Part shown: positions 4,494 to 6,373 of the stretch, piece by piece
Position numbering within the stretch: position 1 is the stretch's first letter
Layout of the letters: every line of letters starts with the position of its first letter
Origin: UBA3210 sp002363635
GTDB lineage: Bacteria > Bacillota_I > Bacilli_A > RFN20 > CAG-449
Length of the DNA: 6,373 bases
Reading direction: 5' to 3'
NCBI GenBank assembly: GCA_946641515.1
Contig: CAMPBT010000026.1
Coordinates: 1 to 6,373, forward strand
Translations under genes and position numbers: made by a program
The notes under the pieces: model-generated
Told to the model about the DNA's origin: nothing
Database searches by the model: none
What the model saw: the letters and a program-made list of their open reading frames with translations, nothing else

Positions 4494-5216
4494 ATGGAAA
4501 TTAAGTCTTACAAAAAAGATGCATTTTATTCTTATACATTAGGAGCATTTCCTACTATCGAACTACTTAAGCATCATCAAAAAGAATGCTTAAAGATTTT
4601 CATTCACACTTCATTCAAAAATGAAGATGTTCTTATGATGATTAACGAATTAAGAGGAAGCGCTGAAATTGAATATAACGATAAAATGATTAATAAACTT
4701 TCTCCAAAAGGTAATTGTTTTATTATCGGAGTTTTCAAAAAATATTCAACATACTTAGAAGAAGACAAGGATCATATTGTCTTAGTTAACCCATCAGATA
4801 TGGGAAACCTCGGTACAATTTTAAGATCAGCATTAGGATTCAATATGAAAAATATCGCTATTATTAAACCTGGTGTAGATATCTATGATCCAAAAGTAGT
4901 TAGAGCGTCAATGGGTGCTATCTTCTCTGAAAATATCGCATATTTTTCTACTTTTGACGATTATAAAAAAGCATTCCCTACTCACATTCCTCACACTTTC
5001 ATGCTTCAAGCAAGTAAGACATTACAAGAAACAGAATTTAATACAAAAGAATTAACATCATTAGTATTTGGTAATGAAGCTACAGGTCTAGACCATTCAT
5101 TGCTTGATAATAATTCAATCATTATTCATCACTCAAATGAAATTGACTCTTTAAACTTGCCAGTATCTGTTGCAATTGCATTGTACGAGTTTAGAAAGCA
5201 GAAGAAACTAGACTAA
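4494..5216 (+). CDS. SpoU/TrmH-family RNA 2'-O-ribose methyltransferase
   Basis: A 240-residue enzyme of the SPOUT class, which methylates a ribose 2'-OH in tRNA or rRNA using S-adenosylmethionine. The three SpoU motifs are clear in the C-terminal half. Motif 1 is NPSDMGNLGTILRSALGF (99-116), with the conserved Asn99 and the catalytic-type Arg111. Motif 2 is FGNEATGLD (192-200). Motif 3 is SLNLPVSVAIALYEF (219-233). Motifs 2 and 3 form the trefoil knot and cofactor pocket. The first 90 or so residues form a separate, less conserved domain, probably for RNA binding. The frame can be opened to 4476 (six more residues), but that ATG lies in the -10 box. It is isolated from the anti-sigma gene by a terminator. 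The exact target nucleotide (for example tRNA Gm18 or a 23S site) cannot be assigned. Confidence 0.92.
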   Translation: MEIKSYKKDAFYSYTLGAFPTIELLKHHQKECLKIFIHTSFKNEDVLMMINELRGSAEIEYNDKMINKLSPKGNCFIIGVFKKYSTYLEEDKDHIVLVNPSDMGNLGTILRSALGFNMKNIAIIKPGVDIYDPKVVRASMGAIFSENIAYFSTFDDYKKAFPTHIPHTFMLQASKTLQETEFNTKELTSLVFGNEATGLDHSLLDNNSIIIHHSNEIDSLNLPVSVAIALYEFRKQKKLD

Positions 5217-5223
5217 AAAAATA

Positions 5224-5256
5224 TATTTCTTGAAAAGAAATAGGTTTTAATATAAT
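5224..5256 (+). promoter_or_regulatory. Candidate promoter with small hairpin before the DUF1189-like gene
   Basis: TTGAAA (5230-5235) is followed by TATAAT (5251-5256) at 15 bases, or by TAATAT (5253-5258) at the better 17. An 8-bp inverted repeat, TATTTCTT (5224-5231) with AAGAAATA (5235-5242), overlaps the -35 box. Because only GGTTTTAAT follows it, it is at best a weak terminator for the methyltransferase gene, and some readthrough is likely. Confidence 0.4.
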
Positions 5257-5283
5257 ATTAGAAAACGAATAGGAGAATTAAAG

Positions 5284-6369
5284 ATGGCAAATAAAACATT
5301 TAACGCATCTTCAAAGAAACAAGGTGTCAAAAAATTCTTTAGTCAATTCTTTGGCAGTTTAATTTCAAATAATACAGCACTCGAAGGTGCACACTATCCT
5401 TATTGGCAATCACTCATCATTGTATTCTTATCAGTAGTAATTGCTTTAATTCCAGGATTAGTTTCAACATTAAATAACACAGGTAGTTCAAGAACAATTA
5501 GCAAATCCGCTAACGCATCACTTGATATTTCCTTAACAGCATTATCAAAGGAACTTGCAAAAGAAAACTCACCATACAAAATTACAATTGGTGATGATGG
5601 AAAATTAGTTGCAGTCCTTCCAGAAACAACAGATTCAAAAGGAAATACAATTAACGAATTATCAATCAACCATGTAGATAATGGTGAAACACGTGAATTA
5701 CTCGCAGTAAGATACGTAAAAGATTCAGAAATTAGCAATGATGAATCATTAAATAAACTTGTCACTTATTATAGAGATGGTTATAAATCAGGAAGTGATG
5801 AAGTTTCGCCTCAACCAAGATCAGTTATGATTCTTTCTGAATCAAGCATCTATGTCTATGCATTTAGTTCAAATGCTAAAAACGAAGTTGTAGTTACAGA
5901 CGGAGTAAAAACAATTACTTCAGAAGCAGCATTCACAGTTACTTTCGGTGGTTTAACATCAACAATTACAAAAGGTACAGACGTTGCAACATTCTACACA
6001 GGTGATAATGCAAAAGCTACTGCTACAGCAAAATGGGCAACATTATTTGATGAAGCATATTCAAGCATTAAAACACAAACTTTATTTATTTCACTCGCAA
6101 TTTACGCAACAATGGATGTTGGTATGATTTTATTACTTGCATTAATTGTTATGATTTTAACAAGACTTAAATCCTCAAAAGGCGAAAAACTCAACTATAT
6201 CGGCGCACTTAAGGCAACTAACTGGGCAACATTCTCTCCAGCAGTCATCGGTATGTTAATTGCATTCATGATTGGCCAATATGGTGCAATGCTTGGTTTC
6301 GTCTTAGTATTCGGTGTAAGAGCAATCTTCCTTGGAATGAAAGCTTCTAACCCAAACCCAGCAAAATAA
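5284..6369 (+). CDS. DUF1189-like membrane protein with large extracytoplasmic domain
   Basis: A 361-residue protein with one N-terminal membrane helix (about 41-61), an extracytoplasmic domain of about 200 residues (62-262), and three C-terminal helices (about 265-293, 314-331, 333-351). This 1+3 layout, the amphipathic basic start with paired Phe (KKFFSQFFGSL, 16-26), and the sequence KLNYIGALKATNWATFSP before the third helix (302-319) resemble the DUF1189 family, sometimes annotated near maltodextrin genes; its function is unknown. The extracytoplasmic part is longer than I expect for the family and has no cysteines or enzyme motif I recognise; it looks beta-rich (FTVTFGGLTSTITKGT, 217-232). 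The start has AGGAG at 5271-5275, eight bases upstream. It follows the methyltransferase by 67 bases with a probable promoter of its own. The gene ends four bases before the window end. Confidence 0.6.
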   Translation: MANKTFNASSKKQGVKKFFSQFFGSLISNNTALEGAHYPYWQSLIIVFLSVVIALIPGLVSTLNNTGSSRTISKSANASLDISLTALSKELAKENSPYKITIGDDGKLVAVLPETTDSKGNTINELSINHVDNGETRELLAVRYVKDSEISNDESLNKLVTYYRDGYKSGSDEVSPQPRSVMILSESSIYVYAFSSNAKNEVVVTDGVKTITSEAAFTVTFGGLTSTITKGTDVATFYTGDNAKATATAKWATLFDEAYSSIKTQTLFISLAIYATMDVGMILLLALIVMILTRLKSSKGEKLNYIGALKATNWATFSPAVIGMLIAFMIGQYGAMLGFVLVFGVRAIFLGMKASNPNPAK

Positions 6370-6373
6370 TCAA

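Noticed and set aside
5400..5765. 121-residue leftward frame opposite the DUF1189-like gene
   Set aside because: Antisense shadow; the forward frame has membrane helices and a good ribosome binding site.

Overview
The window looks like chromosomal DNA of a low-GC Gram-positive bacterium (Bacilli, possibly an uncultured relative of the Mollicutes). It is strongly AT-rich by eye. Most genes have Shine-Dalgarno sequences of the AGGAGGTGA type, promoters have TATAAT -10 boxes, stops are mainly TAA, and tryptophans are encoded by TGG, so the genetic code appears standard. I see no phage, transposon, CRISPR or plasmid gene.

Left arm (1-2289) reads leftward. From its promoter it runs: a six-pass membrane protein of unknown function (2237-1356), an acyl-ACP thioesterase (1309-575), a tRNA-Ala with anticodon CGC (556-481) that probably also has its own promoter over the thioesterase stop codon, and a strong intrinsic terminator (467-425). 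After about 290 bases without a gene comes the start of a DUF4256 protein, cut off by the window edge.

The divergent control region (2238-2563) holds no convincing gene. It contains a 20-bp palindrome over the -10 box of the leftward gene, three tandem hairpins (two of which carry the same ATTCCCC sequence unpaired), and a nested pair of palindromes over the promoter of the rightward operon.

Right arm (2564-6373) reads rightward. An ECF sigma factor overlaps by one base a membrane anti-sigma factor whose extracytoplasmic part matches the RsgI (SEAL-type) family; a clear terminator follows. Next are a SpoU/TrmH-family RNA 2'-O-methyltransferase, whose start is probably six codons inside the longest frame, and a DUF1189-like membrane protein with a large extracytoplasmic domain.

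The most interesting part is the sigma/anti-sigma pair. An ECF sigma factor is joined to an RsgI-type sensor that lacks the usual RsgI_N domain, lacks the proline of the usual Asn-Pro cleavage site, and ends in about 165 unrecognised, highly charged residues outside the cell. This is a plausible envelope or extracellular-ligand sensing system. Its target genes cannot be identified from this window.
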